Shown piece after piece: positions 1 through 7,971 of a stretch of 56,173 nucleotides of DNA; within the stretch, counting starts at the first letter, position 1; each line of letters opens with the position of its first letter. Origin of the DNA: Caldithrix abyssi (GTDB lineage: Bacteria > Calditrichota > Calditrichia > Calditrichales > Calditrichaceae). The notes beneath the pieces were generated by a model. That model did no database searches. It was not told the origin of the DNA and saw only the letters and a list, made by a program, of their open reading frames with translations. Location of the stretch: the NCBI GenBank assembly GCA_011369465.1, contig DRQG01000065.1, forward strand, positions 1 to 56,173, in the 5' to 3' direction. Both the position numbers and the translations under genes were made by a program.

Positions 1-95
1 GACCGTTTGGGCTATTTTTATGACCCAATTTTTCAAAAAACAAAATAAGTCAATATACGCTGTTCTATCACCCTAACAACCAACCCCTGCAACAG

Positions 96-133
96 CCTCT
101 CGAAAAGAGAGGGGGACCAAGGGGGAGAGTTGG
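96..133. repeat. fragment of a G-rich dispersed palindromic repeat
   Basis: A CCTCTC (96-101) and GAGAGG (107-112) hairpin is followed by a GGGGGACCAAGGGGGAGAGTTGG-like G-rich arm. The right-hand half resembles the complete palindrome at 46177-46235, which also has AAGAGAGGGGG and a GAGTTGG end. The left arm appears missing or diverged here. It lies upstream of the first gene with no coding potential. Family membership is inferred from two copies only. Confidence 0.45.
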
Positions 134-226
134 CGGATGAGTAGATTTAACAATGAAGATAATTGTTGTTGTAACTCCTTATAAAACAACGCTTGTTTTT
201 ATCATAATAAATTATTTTGGACAGCA

Positions 227-1693
227 ATGATGTTAGATAAGTTTCTGATTGCTCAATTTATGCTTATAGCATTTTTTTCTTCTTTATCTGCGCAGGATGA
301 GCCCGTATCCATCCATCAACAACAATGGCAGGAACATCGCCACATTGCCAAAGCGCCCTCGTTGTTCGATGCTTCCGGGGCGGATATTCGGCCTTTGTCG
401 CTGTCCAAAACGCAGACGCTGACCCGCACGGTGTTTGGGTATTTGCCCGATTGGGAATATTATGACGCCCGCTCAACGCTCAAATACGATCTGCTCTCGC
501 ATATTGCCGCTTTTGATTTTAACGTTAGCGCTTCGGGCAGCATCGGCAATCCGTCGTATTGGCCCTGGACCGATGTGATTAATGCGGCTCATGACAAGGG
601 GGTGCGGGTGATTATGACGGCAGTCAATTTTGATAAAGATGAAATCCACACCATCCTCACCGATACTACCGTTAAAAATGCCTTTTTTCGGAACGTGAAA
701 AGCAAAATAGCAAACTTCAAACTGGACGGCGTGAATATCGATTTTGAAGGGTTGTACACAGCCGACCGCGGCAGCCTGTTGAACGATTTTATGAGCGAAT
801 TGACCGACTATGTGCATACCAATCTGCCCGGTGCGGAAGTCTCTTTTGCCGGGCCTGCGGTCAACTGGGGCGGCTGGGATTTGGCCGGGCTGGCCGCTTC
901 CTGCGATTATATTTTTATCATGGGCTACGCCTTTGCCGGCAGCTGGAACAGCCAAACAGGCGCTAACGCCCCATTAACGGGGGGTAGTTATAACATTAGT
1001 AATACGGTTAATGTGCAATATGCCCCAGTCACCAAAAACCATCCGGAAAAACTGATATTGGGCGTGCCGTACTACGGCAACCGATGGAAAACGCAAACCG
1101 GCAGCGCCTATTCGACCATTATCGAATACATCAATCATCCGCGCTTTTCTTCGGCTATGTCCGAAGCGTTAAACTACGGCCTGCGCTGGGACGCCAAAAG
1201 CCAAACGCCCTGGTACGCCTACAGCAAAAGCGGCGCCTGGTATCAGGTTTGGTTCGATACCGATTCCAGCCTGGGCTTAAAATATGATTTGGCCGAGTCT
1301 AAAAACTATCGCGGCGTGGGTATGTGGGCGCTGGGCTATGACGGCGCCCGCCAGGAATTGTGGGACGAATTGCGCCGCCGCTACGTTCTGGATATAATAG
1401 CCGATGGATACTCTGCTGACCTGCCTCCGGAAAATTTCATTTTGTTTCAAAATTATCCCAATCCGTTCAACCCGGCAACGGCTATCCGTTATCAACTATC
1501 GGTTGCCGGTAATGTGGAACTGGCTGTTTATAACCTGTTGGGACAAAAACTAACAACGCTGGTAAACGAGGGGCAAACGGCCGGAACGTACCATGTTCTG
1601 TTTGACGGAAAAGGTTTAGCCGGCGGTGTCTATCTATACAAGTTGAAAGTAAACCGGCAAGTCCAAAGCCGTAAAATGATTTTGATGCGCTGA
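227..1693 (+). CDS. secreted GH18 family glycoside hydrolase-like protein with sorting domain
   Basis: This 488-residue protein starts with a hydrophobic signal peptide ending near SLSAQ (about residues 1-22). The GH18 barrel signature DGVNIDFE is at 167-174. It fits the family consensus DGxDxDxE with Asn in the first middle position, and E174 is the expected proton donor. GH18 enzymes cleave chitin or related N-acetylglucosamine polymers, or act as spore/cell-wall glucosaminidases; the exact substrate is not readable. Residues ~400-488 form a sorting domain with NYPNPFNP and a C-terminal basic end, as in substrates of type IX secretion, so the protein should be exported to the surface or medium. 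ATG 227 is immediately followed by a second ATG at 230 and either could start. No near neighbour suggests a pathway. Confidence 0.8.
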   Translation: MMLDKFLIAQFMLIAFFSSLSAQDEPVSIHQQQWQEHRHIAKAPSLFDASGADIRPLSLSKTQTLTRTVFGYLPDWEYYDARSTLKYDLLSHIAAFDFNVSASGSIGNPSYWPWTDVINAAHDKGVRVIMTAVNFDKDEIHTILTDTTVKNAFFRNVKSKIANFKLDGVNIDFEGLYTADRGSLLNDFMSELTDYVHTNLPGAEVSFAGPAVNWGGWDLAGLAASCDYIFIMGYAFAGSWNSQTGANAPLTGGSYNISNTVNVQYAPVTKNHPEKLILGVPYYGNRWKTQTGSAYSTIIEYINHPRFSSAMSEALNYGLRWDAKSQTPWYAYSKSGAWYQVWFDTDSSLGLKYDLAESKNYRGVGMWALGYDGARQELWDELRRRYVLDIIADGYSADLPPENFILFQNYPNPFNPATAIRYQLSVAGNVELAVYNLLGQKLTTLVNEGQTAGTYHVLFDGKGLAGGVYLYKLKVNRQVQSRKMILMR

Positions 1694-1716
1694 AGTTGAG
1701 AGCCGAATCCTCTGAT

Positions 1717-1748
1717 GCATATTTTGCTCTCCCAAGCGCAAAATATGC
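1717..1748. terminator. perfect 11-bp inverted repeat after the GH18 gene
   Basis: GCATATTTTGC (1717-1727) and its exact reverse complement (1738-1748) flank a 10-nt loop, 24 nt after the stop codon. No clean T-run follows directly, although T-rich sequence comes about 20 nt later. It may act as a transcription terminator or mRNA 3' end stabiliser for the upstream gene; it could also be a small repeat. Confidence 0.45.
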
Positions 1749-1875
1749 GCGATTAAAACACACTCTTTTTCAAAAACACCGCAAATAGACGCCATTTAAA
1801 ACTCTCCGGCTATTTTGGAATAGTTTTTGCTGAATATCTGGTTGTCGAATGGCTTAATTTTTCTTGGAAATAAGT

Positions 1876-3291
1876 ATGAAATACTGTCTATCTCGTTCAA
1901 TTATAGTATTGATTCTGCTCTTTTATGGTGTTAAAGCACAAAATTTTACATCTTCACCTTTAATCACTTTAAATGGTAATAATTATGATTTTGAAGTTTT
2001 ATCAACTTATGATGGAAATTATTATGAAGGAATTCCTACATATCTAATTTGGATAAATGAATTTGAAGACAGATATTCAGTTTATTTAAATAATATTAAT
2101 GATTCTACAAGTAAAAATATAATCATTGATAGCGACTCTACAGTTAAATCTAATCCTCAGATTGCCTTTAAACGATCTGATTCAGGTATAAGACTTGCAT
2201 GGCAGAAACAAACTGATACTGGTTGGCAAATTTTATATCAAGATTTTCATAGTGATTCTCTTGGCGCTATTAACATAATTGCCGACTCTTTAAATAACGA
2301 TCCGCAAATTTCAATGAACATGCATAGAATTTCTTGGGTTCAAAATGGGAGTATTTATGTAAAAGAATTCTACCCTTATTTAGGAGAGACCGAATGTGTT
2401 GACAGTATTCTTTGCTCTTCACCAGTTCTTATAAAAAATGATGGTCTTGAGCAGTCAAAACTTATGTATGAGAAGGGAATTTCCACAGCCAAGCAAATAT
2501 ATATGGCAGATTTAAATAAATATTACTCTACAAAATGGAAAATAAGTCAATTATCCAGACATGGTCACAATGTGAACCCAAATTTTGGTTTACTTGGTGA
2601 AGTCTCATTTCAAAACTTTGATGAAACAAATTGGAGAATTGTTTATTCATTTTCATTATATGAAAATATGGATACAACTACAAATGCTTCATGTGATTAT
2701 AAAAATTCTACTGTTTATAGTTATGCGGTACCTACTAAATCACAGGAAGACTATACACCATATTTCATTGTTTTCGATACAGACTCCTTGGATAACAGGG
2801 AAATATTTATAAATATAATAGAATATGGTAAAAAGGATTCGCTTATAAATATTTCTAATTCTATATACGATGATTACGGAGCAAAGCTAGCCTATTTATT
2901 TAAAAATGATAGCACTTATATCTCAATTATTTGGATAAAAAATTCTAATAATAAAAAAGATCTATGGATATCTAAATCACCTTACAATCCTAAATGGACT
3001 TCTTTGAGAAATGAAATAAATAATCCATTGACTTTTAGGCTAGAACAAAACTATCCCAACCCTTTTAATCCATCAACAACAATTAAGTATTTTATTCCAG
3101 AATCTGGGAATGTCAACTTATCTATATATGATATTATTGGCAGAAAAATTCGTATTCTTGAGCATGGTTATAAAACAAGAGGTTATCACAGAGTCAATTT
3201 TGATGGATATGGTCTATCTAGCGGTATTTATCTTTATAGGTTGGTGGTAGGTGAAACTATTTTAACCAAGTCAATGTTGTTAATACGTTAG
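1876..3291 (+). CDS. AT-rich secreted protein of unknown function with sorting domain
   Basis: This 471-residue protein has a signal peptide (MKYCLSRS through the hydrophobic core to VKAQ). It is followed by ~360 residues rich in Asn, Ser, Asp and Tyr with repeating strand-like segments, some resembling sequential 'blade' motifs (for example QIAFKRSDSGIRLAWQ and DPQISMNMHRISWV). That would suit a beta-propeller, but this is inference. Residues ~385-471 are a sorting domain with NYPNPFNPS. ATG 1876 is preferred over TTG 1864 because GGA (1866-1868) sits 7 nt upstream and the signal peptide begins cleanly there. Base and codon use is visibly much more AT-rich than in every neighbour, suggesting recent acquisition. 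The C-terminal domain still matches the local secretion system. I do not recognise the family. Confidence 0.75.
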   Translation: MKYCLSRSIIVLILLFYGVKAQNFTSSPLITLNGNNYDFEVLSTYDGNYYEGIPTYLIWINEFEDRYSVYLNNINDSTSKNIIIDSDSTVKSNPQIAFKRSDSGIRLAWQKQTDTGWQILYQDFHSDSLGAINIIADSLNNDPQISMNMHRISWVQNGSIYVKEFYPYLGETECVDSILCSSPVLIKNDGLEQSKLMYEKGISTAKQIYMADLNKYYSTKWKISQLSRHGHNVNPNFGLLGEVSFQNFDETNWRIVYSFSLYENMDTTTNASCDYKNSTVYSYAVPTKSQEDYTPYFIVFDTDSLDNREIFINIIEYGKKDSLINISNSIYDDYGAKLAYLFKNDSTYISIIWIKNSNNKKDLWISKSPYNPKWTSLRNEINNPLTFRLEQNYPNPFNPSTTIKYFIPESGNVNLSIYDIIGRKIRILEHGYKTRGYHRVNFDGYGLSSGIYLYRLVVGETILTKSMLLIR

Positions 3292-3304
3292 CGCCATACA
3301 ACAA

Positions 3305-3356
3305 GCGCATGTACCAGTATTGCCACGCGGCGCATAAATCGGCATTTTGAATGCGC
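3305..3356. other. inverted repeats in intergenic region
   Basis: GCGCAT occurs at 3305-3310 and 3330-3335, and its complement ATGCGC at 3351-3356, so either copy can pair with the last. T-rich sequence follows around 3366-3378 and 3405-3413. This may be a terminator for the AT-rich gene upstream. I see no gene in this stretch. Confidence 0.25.
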
Positions 3357-3458
3357 AGGCCGGTATTTTGATTTTTAGAAGCTGTATTCTTCATACCGAT
3401 AAAGATTTTTTTTTCATATATAAATACATCAGCACATCAAATCGTAAAGGAGCTCAAA

Positions 3459-5555
3459 ATGAAGACGCTTCCCTCCTTTGTTACGTTTGTATGCCTCGTT
3501 CTTTTGCTTTCCGTTACAAACAGTCTGTTTGCCATTGGCGCCCTGTTCTCACGACCGCGGGGCAGCGATCAGGAATATCAGAAAATGTGGATCAAAACGG
3601 TAAATGTGGATGTGGAAATACAGGATCAGGTTGCCGTTACCCATGTGGATCAGATATTTTATAACGAAATGAACACCTCGGTGGAAACCATTTATATTTT
3701 TCCGTTACCGGAAAACGCCATGATCACCGAGCTGATTTATTGGGCCAATGGCAAACGTTATGTGGCCGAAATACGGGAACGGCAGGAGGCGGTAAATGAT
3801 TACAACCGACGACTGCGTCAATGGCTGGACCCGGCCCTGCTGGAATATCTGGGCGATAATCTGTTCCGGCTGAGTATCGTACCGGTGAATGCTAAAACGG
3901 AAGTGCGCACGGAAATCACCTATGCCGAACCGCTGACTTACGATATGGGAAAAGTAAGTTATACTTTTTTACTCAACACCCTTGAACTTTCCCCCCAACC
4001 GTTGCAGAGCGTTTCGCTCGATCTGGATGCCCGAACACAAACCGGTTACAAAAGCTTTTCATCCCCGTCCCATCAAAATTCAACCGCAACGCGGATCGAA
4101 AAAGTGGCATATAACCACTATCATCTCTTTTTTGGAGATGAGAATTTTTATCCCGATCGGGATTTGATTGTCGAATTCGAAACCGTTATGGATAATGTGG
4201 ATATGCGGGTTTTAACCTATGTACCCGAACCGGCCGATTCCTTCGGGACAGACCGTTTTTACGCCATGTGGATCACTCCGCCGGATACCGTGGAAGGCAA
4301 TGAGGTTATCCCCAAAGACATTGTGTTTACGGCGGATGTTTCATCCAGCATGGATGGGGAACGGATAGAGCAGGTCAAAGAGGCCTTATACAATTTTCTG
4401 GATTTGCTTAATGCCGATGACCGCTTTAATATTATTACCTTTGGTACCTTTGTGGAAAAATTCCGCGATGATTTTGTGAAAGCCAATGAAAACAATATAA
4501 ACGATGCCAAGGATTTTGTCTATCAGATGTACGCATTGGGTATGACCAACATCGATGAAGGATTGAAAACCTCATTATCACTCAGCTACCGTGATACCTC
4601 TTCCAATAATCTCATATTTCTTACCGACGGTAAACCGACCTGGGGGGAAACCAATCAGGACTCCATTCTGGCGCACGTGCAAAAACTGAACACCAGCGAG
4701 GTGCGTATTTTTTCTTTTGGAGTGGGGGAAGATATCAGCCGCGCCCTGTTGTACCGGCTTTCGGAACAAAACCATGGTTACGACCAGTATATCGCCGCGG
4801 ACGACAGTATCGCGCTGGTGGTCAATAAGCATTTCCAACGCATATCCAAACCGGTTTTGCGCAATGTGCGTATCGATTTTGGCGGGTTGGACACCTGGGA
4901 TCGTTATCCCAAGCAGATAAACGATCTGTTTTGGGGTACCCAGTTGTTGTACATGGGTTTGTACGACAACGCCGGCACTTTTCCGGTTACGTTAAAAGGC
5001 GATATGCGTTCCGAGCAGTTTGAAGAAACCCAAATGGTAACCTTTAGCGATACCTTGGGCGGGCACCGTTTTATTCCCCGATTGTGGGCCAGAGCCAAAA
5101 TTAATCATCTGATGGATTTGATTGAAATCTATGGTGAAACCGATGAGTTGGTTGATCAGATTATCGAGCTGAGCTTACGTTTTCAGATTCTCACGCCGTA
5201 CACAGCCTTTTATTCCGATCCCGATGACGACAGTACGCCCATTGAAGAAGAAGAGACGCATAATCCCAATCAGTTCGTGTTGTATCAAAATTATCCCAAT
5301 CCGTTTAACCCATCCACCGAAATCAAATATCAATTGCCGCAGAGTCAAAGCGTTTTTCATGTGATTATTAAAATCTATGATGCGCTGGGGCGTTTGGTCA
5401 AAGTGCTGGTGGATGAAAAACAGGGCCCCGGCATCCATAAAGTGCGCTGGGACGGCACAGACATGCGCGGCAATCGCGTACCCAGCGGCGTTTACTACTA
5501 TATGCTCAAAACCGAATCGTTTGTTCAAACCCGCAAAATGGTTCTTGTGCGGTAA
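3459..5555 (+). CDS. secreted VIT and VWA domain protein with sorting domain
   Basis: This 698-residue protein has a signal peptide (~1-27) and a VIT domain (~35-160: VDVEIQDQVAVTHVDQIF, then FPLPENAMITEL). A VWA domain follows at ~285-460 with an intact metal-dependent adhesion site beginning D293-V-S-S-S. The sorting domain is at ~603-698 (NYPNPFNPSTEIKYQL). This order matches bacterial relatives of the inter-alpha-trypsin inhibitor heavy chain. VWA domains of this kind bind protein ligands through a divalent metal, so a surface adhesion or matrix role is likely; the ligand is unknown. AAAGGAG at 3446-3452 sits 6 nt before ATG 3459 and fixes the start. It is the first of three consecutive VWA genes (gaps 36 and 16 nt), probably one operon. 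Confidence 0.85.
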   Translation: MKTLPSFVTFVCLVLLLSVTNSLFAIGALFSRPRGSDQEYQKMWIKTVNVDVEIQDQVAVTHVDQIFYNEMNTSVETIYIFPLPENAMITELIYWANGKRYVAEIRERQEAVNDYNRRLRQWLDPALLEYLGDNLFRLSIVPVNAKTEVRTEITYAEPLTYDMGKVSYTFLLNTLELSPQPLQSVSLDLDARTQTGYKSFSSPSHQNSTATRIEKVAYNHYHLFFGDENFYPDRDLIVEFETVMDNVDMRVLTYVPEPADSFGTDRFYAMWITPPDTVEGNEVIPKDIVFTADVSSSMDGERIEQVKEALYNFLDLLNADDRFNIITFGTFVEKFRDDFVKANENNINDAKDFVYQMYALGMTNIDEGLKTSLSLSYRDTSSNNLIFLTDGKPTWGETNQDSILAHVQKLNTSEVRIFSFGVGEDISRALLYRLSEQNHGYDQYIAADDSIALVVNKHFQRISKPVLRNVRIDFGGLDTWDRYPKQINDLFWGTQLLYMGLYDNAGTFPVTLKGDMRSEQFEETQMVTFSDTLGGHRFIPRLWARAKINHLMDLIEIYGETDELVDQIIELSLRFQILTPYTAFYSDPDDDSTPIEEEETHNPNQFVLYQNYPNPFNPSTEIKYQLPQSQSVFHVIIKIYDALGRLVKVLVDEKQGPGIHKVRWDGTDMRGNRVPSGVYYYMLKTESFVQTRKMVLVR

Positions 5556-5591
5556 AATATAAATCATGGTATTGCTCGTATCGGAGGAAAG

Positions 5592-7955
5592 ATGAAACAA
5601 AGTATTCTGTTCACACTTATTCTGTGTGGAGCGTTGTGGGCCGGTCTGCCGGATAAATCCCGCTACGATTTACCCTCGGATCTTCGGCTAAGCAAAGTCA
5701 GCGGCGATATCGGCCCGAACGAATCCAAAATGGCCGAAAACGAGTGGCTATCTGCGACTCTGATTTTTGGCGGTTATTTTACGCTGGGTACCACCCACGG
5801 ACTTACGGATCAAATGCTGGATGATCGATGTGGCCTCACCTTCGGCCATCCCTATGCCAAAACATCTTATCCCGTATTTTCGGTCGATGGTGTTTGGTAC
5901 AAAACCGAAGACATTATCAACGATGCGGTGGAGAATTTACCCCATGCCAGCGGCGATACGCTCTATATGGAATCGCTGTTGCCAGGACGGCTTATTTTCC
6001 GCTTTTCGCTCATTTTGAATCCGCAGGAAGAAGAGGGAACCGTACAAATTAATCTATCCGTTACCAATACGGACAGCGTAACGCACCGTTACGGTCTGGG
6101 GCTTTTCTTTGATCCCGCGCTGGGACAATGGGGCGACGGTCGGGTATGGCTGGACGAGACCTTTTTATCGGAGGAAAAACTGATTACGGCCTGGCCCGCC
6201 GGTTTACCGCTTACGCTGTGGGAACGCGACCGGAGCGGAAAAGGGCTGGGCATGGATATCAACTTTAGCGAAGAGCTGCCCGATACCATCATACTGGGCA
6301 ACTGGCCGGTCTTCTATAATGATATTAGACCGGCTTATCAGCAGAACGACATAAAAAAACTGTATGATTTGCTGCTCAAAATATACTGGGCGCAGGAAAG
6401 TACAGCGCCCGGGCAAACCCGCAGCGAATCACTGACTGTTGCGCTGCGTGAACCGGATTTTTCATCTTCGGCCTTTATGCGCTGGGATTTGCCGACCGTT
6501 TTTCAGATGGATAACGGCCGTCTTTTTCCGCGCAGCCTAAGCAGCTATGTCCAGCTTACCAATACCGGGCAGGATCAGATTCAGGAAGCGAAAGTGGAAG
6601 TGAGCGCTTCGGCCGGATTCGAAACCCCGGTTTATATAAACGGTGTAAATCTACAACCGGACGGCCAAAAAACACGTAAAGCCGATTTGCGATCGAATCT
6701 GGTTTATGAAGACAAGGTGGTGGAAGTAACGGCCCGTTTTATGGAAAACGATCAGGTGCTGGATGAGTTAAGCCGGATGGTTTTTATGCCTGCTACGCCT
6801 GTTTCGGACACGGGTTTGGTGGTTCTGCTCGATTCGTTGATCGTGGAAGATTTTCCGAAGGTGAGTATTCGCTTCAATGTACAACACAAAGCGGGCGAGT
6901 ACCTGATTCGCGACTTGAGCAGAGAAAATATTTTCCTGTATGAAAATAGCGAGCGTATCGGGGAATTTAACTTCGGTAAAGACACCACCGGCGGCGCATC
7001 GACGACAGACATTGTGTTTGTACTTGATGTAACCGGCAGTATGAGCGACGAAATTAATGCCGTAAAAAATAACATTATCGAATTTACCGACAGCCTGGCC
7101 GAACGCGGCGTTGATTACCGTCTGGGGATGGTTACTTTTTTAGATACCATAGAGAATGTATATCCCTTCACAACGGATGCGCAGGAATTTCAGGATCGGG
7201 TAGCGGAACAGCGCGCCCATGGCGGCGGCGATACGCCGGAGAATTCGCTGGACGCATTGCTGGAAACGACAAAGTTTCCTTTCCGAGCCAACGCCAAGCG
7301 AATTGCTATATGGATTACCGACGCCAATTATCACGAAAACGACAATGTAACTTCGAGCACCAAACAGCAGATTATCGACGCCTTACTTTTAAACGGCATC
7401 ACCGTACACTCTATCGGCAACACAGACTATAAATCATATTATTATGACCCGATTATACAAGCCACCAACGGCGATTTTTATGATATTGACGGCAATTTCC
7501 GTGATATTCTGCTGGATATTTCGCGCTTGAATAGCGCTGTTGGCTATTTGCTGTCCTATACTTCACCGAATACAGGAACAAATTCCAATACAATCGATCT
7601 TGATATACGTTATGAAGGACTGGGCGGCCGGTTGACTCTGGATTATTCAGCCTCGTCCCGGTCCGAGGCGGAGGAACCGCTGTTGAGCTGTTACCCCAAT
7701 CCGTTTAACCCGCGTATTATCTTAAGTATCCGGCCGGGAAAATATATCGAAGGGCAAATCGATATTTATAATATGCTGGGGCAGCGGCTCAAAAAATTTA
7801 CTTTTGATCCTTCGCAAAAGACAAAAATAAGCTGGGACGCACGCAATCAGCAGGGGCAGCAGGTCAGCTCCGGTTTTTATATTGTCCGACTTTCCCTGAA
7901 GGATACAACGGGTGAGATAGTTAACCGGACCGCCCGTATTCTCTATTTGAAATAA
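5592..7955 (+). CDS. secreted VWA domain protein with sorting domain
   Basis: This 787-residue protein has a short signal peptide (~1-17). A large N-terminal region (~20-470) lacks a recognisable VIT signature but looks beta-rich. A VWA domain spans ~473-640 with an intact metal site D479-V-T-G-S and the later TD(A)N segment. The C-terminal sorting domain (~690-787) has the variant CYPNPFNPR. GGAGGAAAG immediately precedes ATG 5592. It is the middle gene of the VWA trio. The metal site predicts ligand binding outside the cell. The N-terminal region differs from its two neighbours, so the three are not simple duplicates. Function beyond adhesion or assembly is unknown. Confidence 0.8.
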   Translation: MKQSILFTLILCGALWAGLPDKSRYDLPSDLRLSKVSGDIGPNESKMAENEWLSATLIFGGYFTLGTTHGLTDQMLDDRCGLTFGHPYAKTSYPVFSVDGVWYKTEDIINDAVENLPHASGDTLYMESLLPGRLIFRFSLILNPQEEEGTVQINLSVTNTDSVTHRYGLGLFFDPALGQWGDGRVWLDETFLSEEKLITAWPAGLPLTLWERDRSGKGLGMDINFSEELPDTIILGNWPVFYNDIRPAYQQNDIKKLYDLLLKIYWAQESTAPGQTRSESLTVALREPDFSSSAFMRWDLPTVFQMDNGRLFPRSLSSYVQLTNTGQDQIQEAKVEVSASAGFETPVYINGVNLQPDGQKTRKADLRSNLVYEDKVVEVTARFMENDQVLDELSRMVFMPATPVSDTGLVVLLDSLIVEDFPKVSIRFNVQHKAGEYLIRDLSRENIFLYENSERIGEFNFGKDTTGGASTTDIVFVLDVTGSMSDEINAVKNNIIEFTDSLAERGVDYRLGMVTFLDTIENVYPFTTDAQEFQDRVAEQRAHGGGDTPENSLDALLETTKFPFRANAKRIAIWITDANYHENDNVTSSTKQQIIDALLLNGITVHSIGNTDYKSYYYDPIIQATNGDFYDIDGNFRDILLDISRLNSAVGYLLSYTSPNTGTNSNTIDLDIRYEGLGGRLTLDYSASSRSEAEEPLLSCYPNPFNPRIILSIRPGKYIEGQIDIYNMLGQRLKKFTFDPSQKTKISWDARNQQGQQVSSGFYIVRLSLKDTTGEIVNRTARILYLK

Positions 7956-7971
7956 GAGGAGAAGAATCGTC

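Noticed and set aside
3292-3360. attC-like recombination site after the AT-rich gene (ACAACAAGCGCATG and ATGCGC arms)
   Set aside because: The core sites RYYYAAC and GTTRRRY are not properly met at both ends, and there is no integrase or other cassette in the window.
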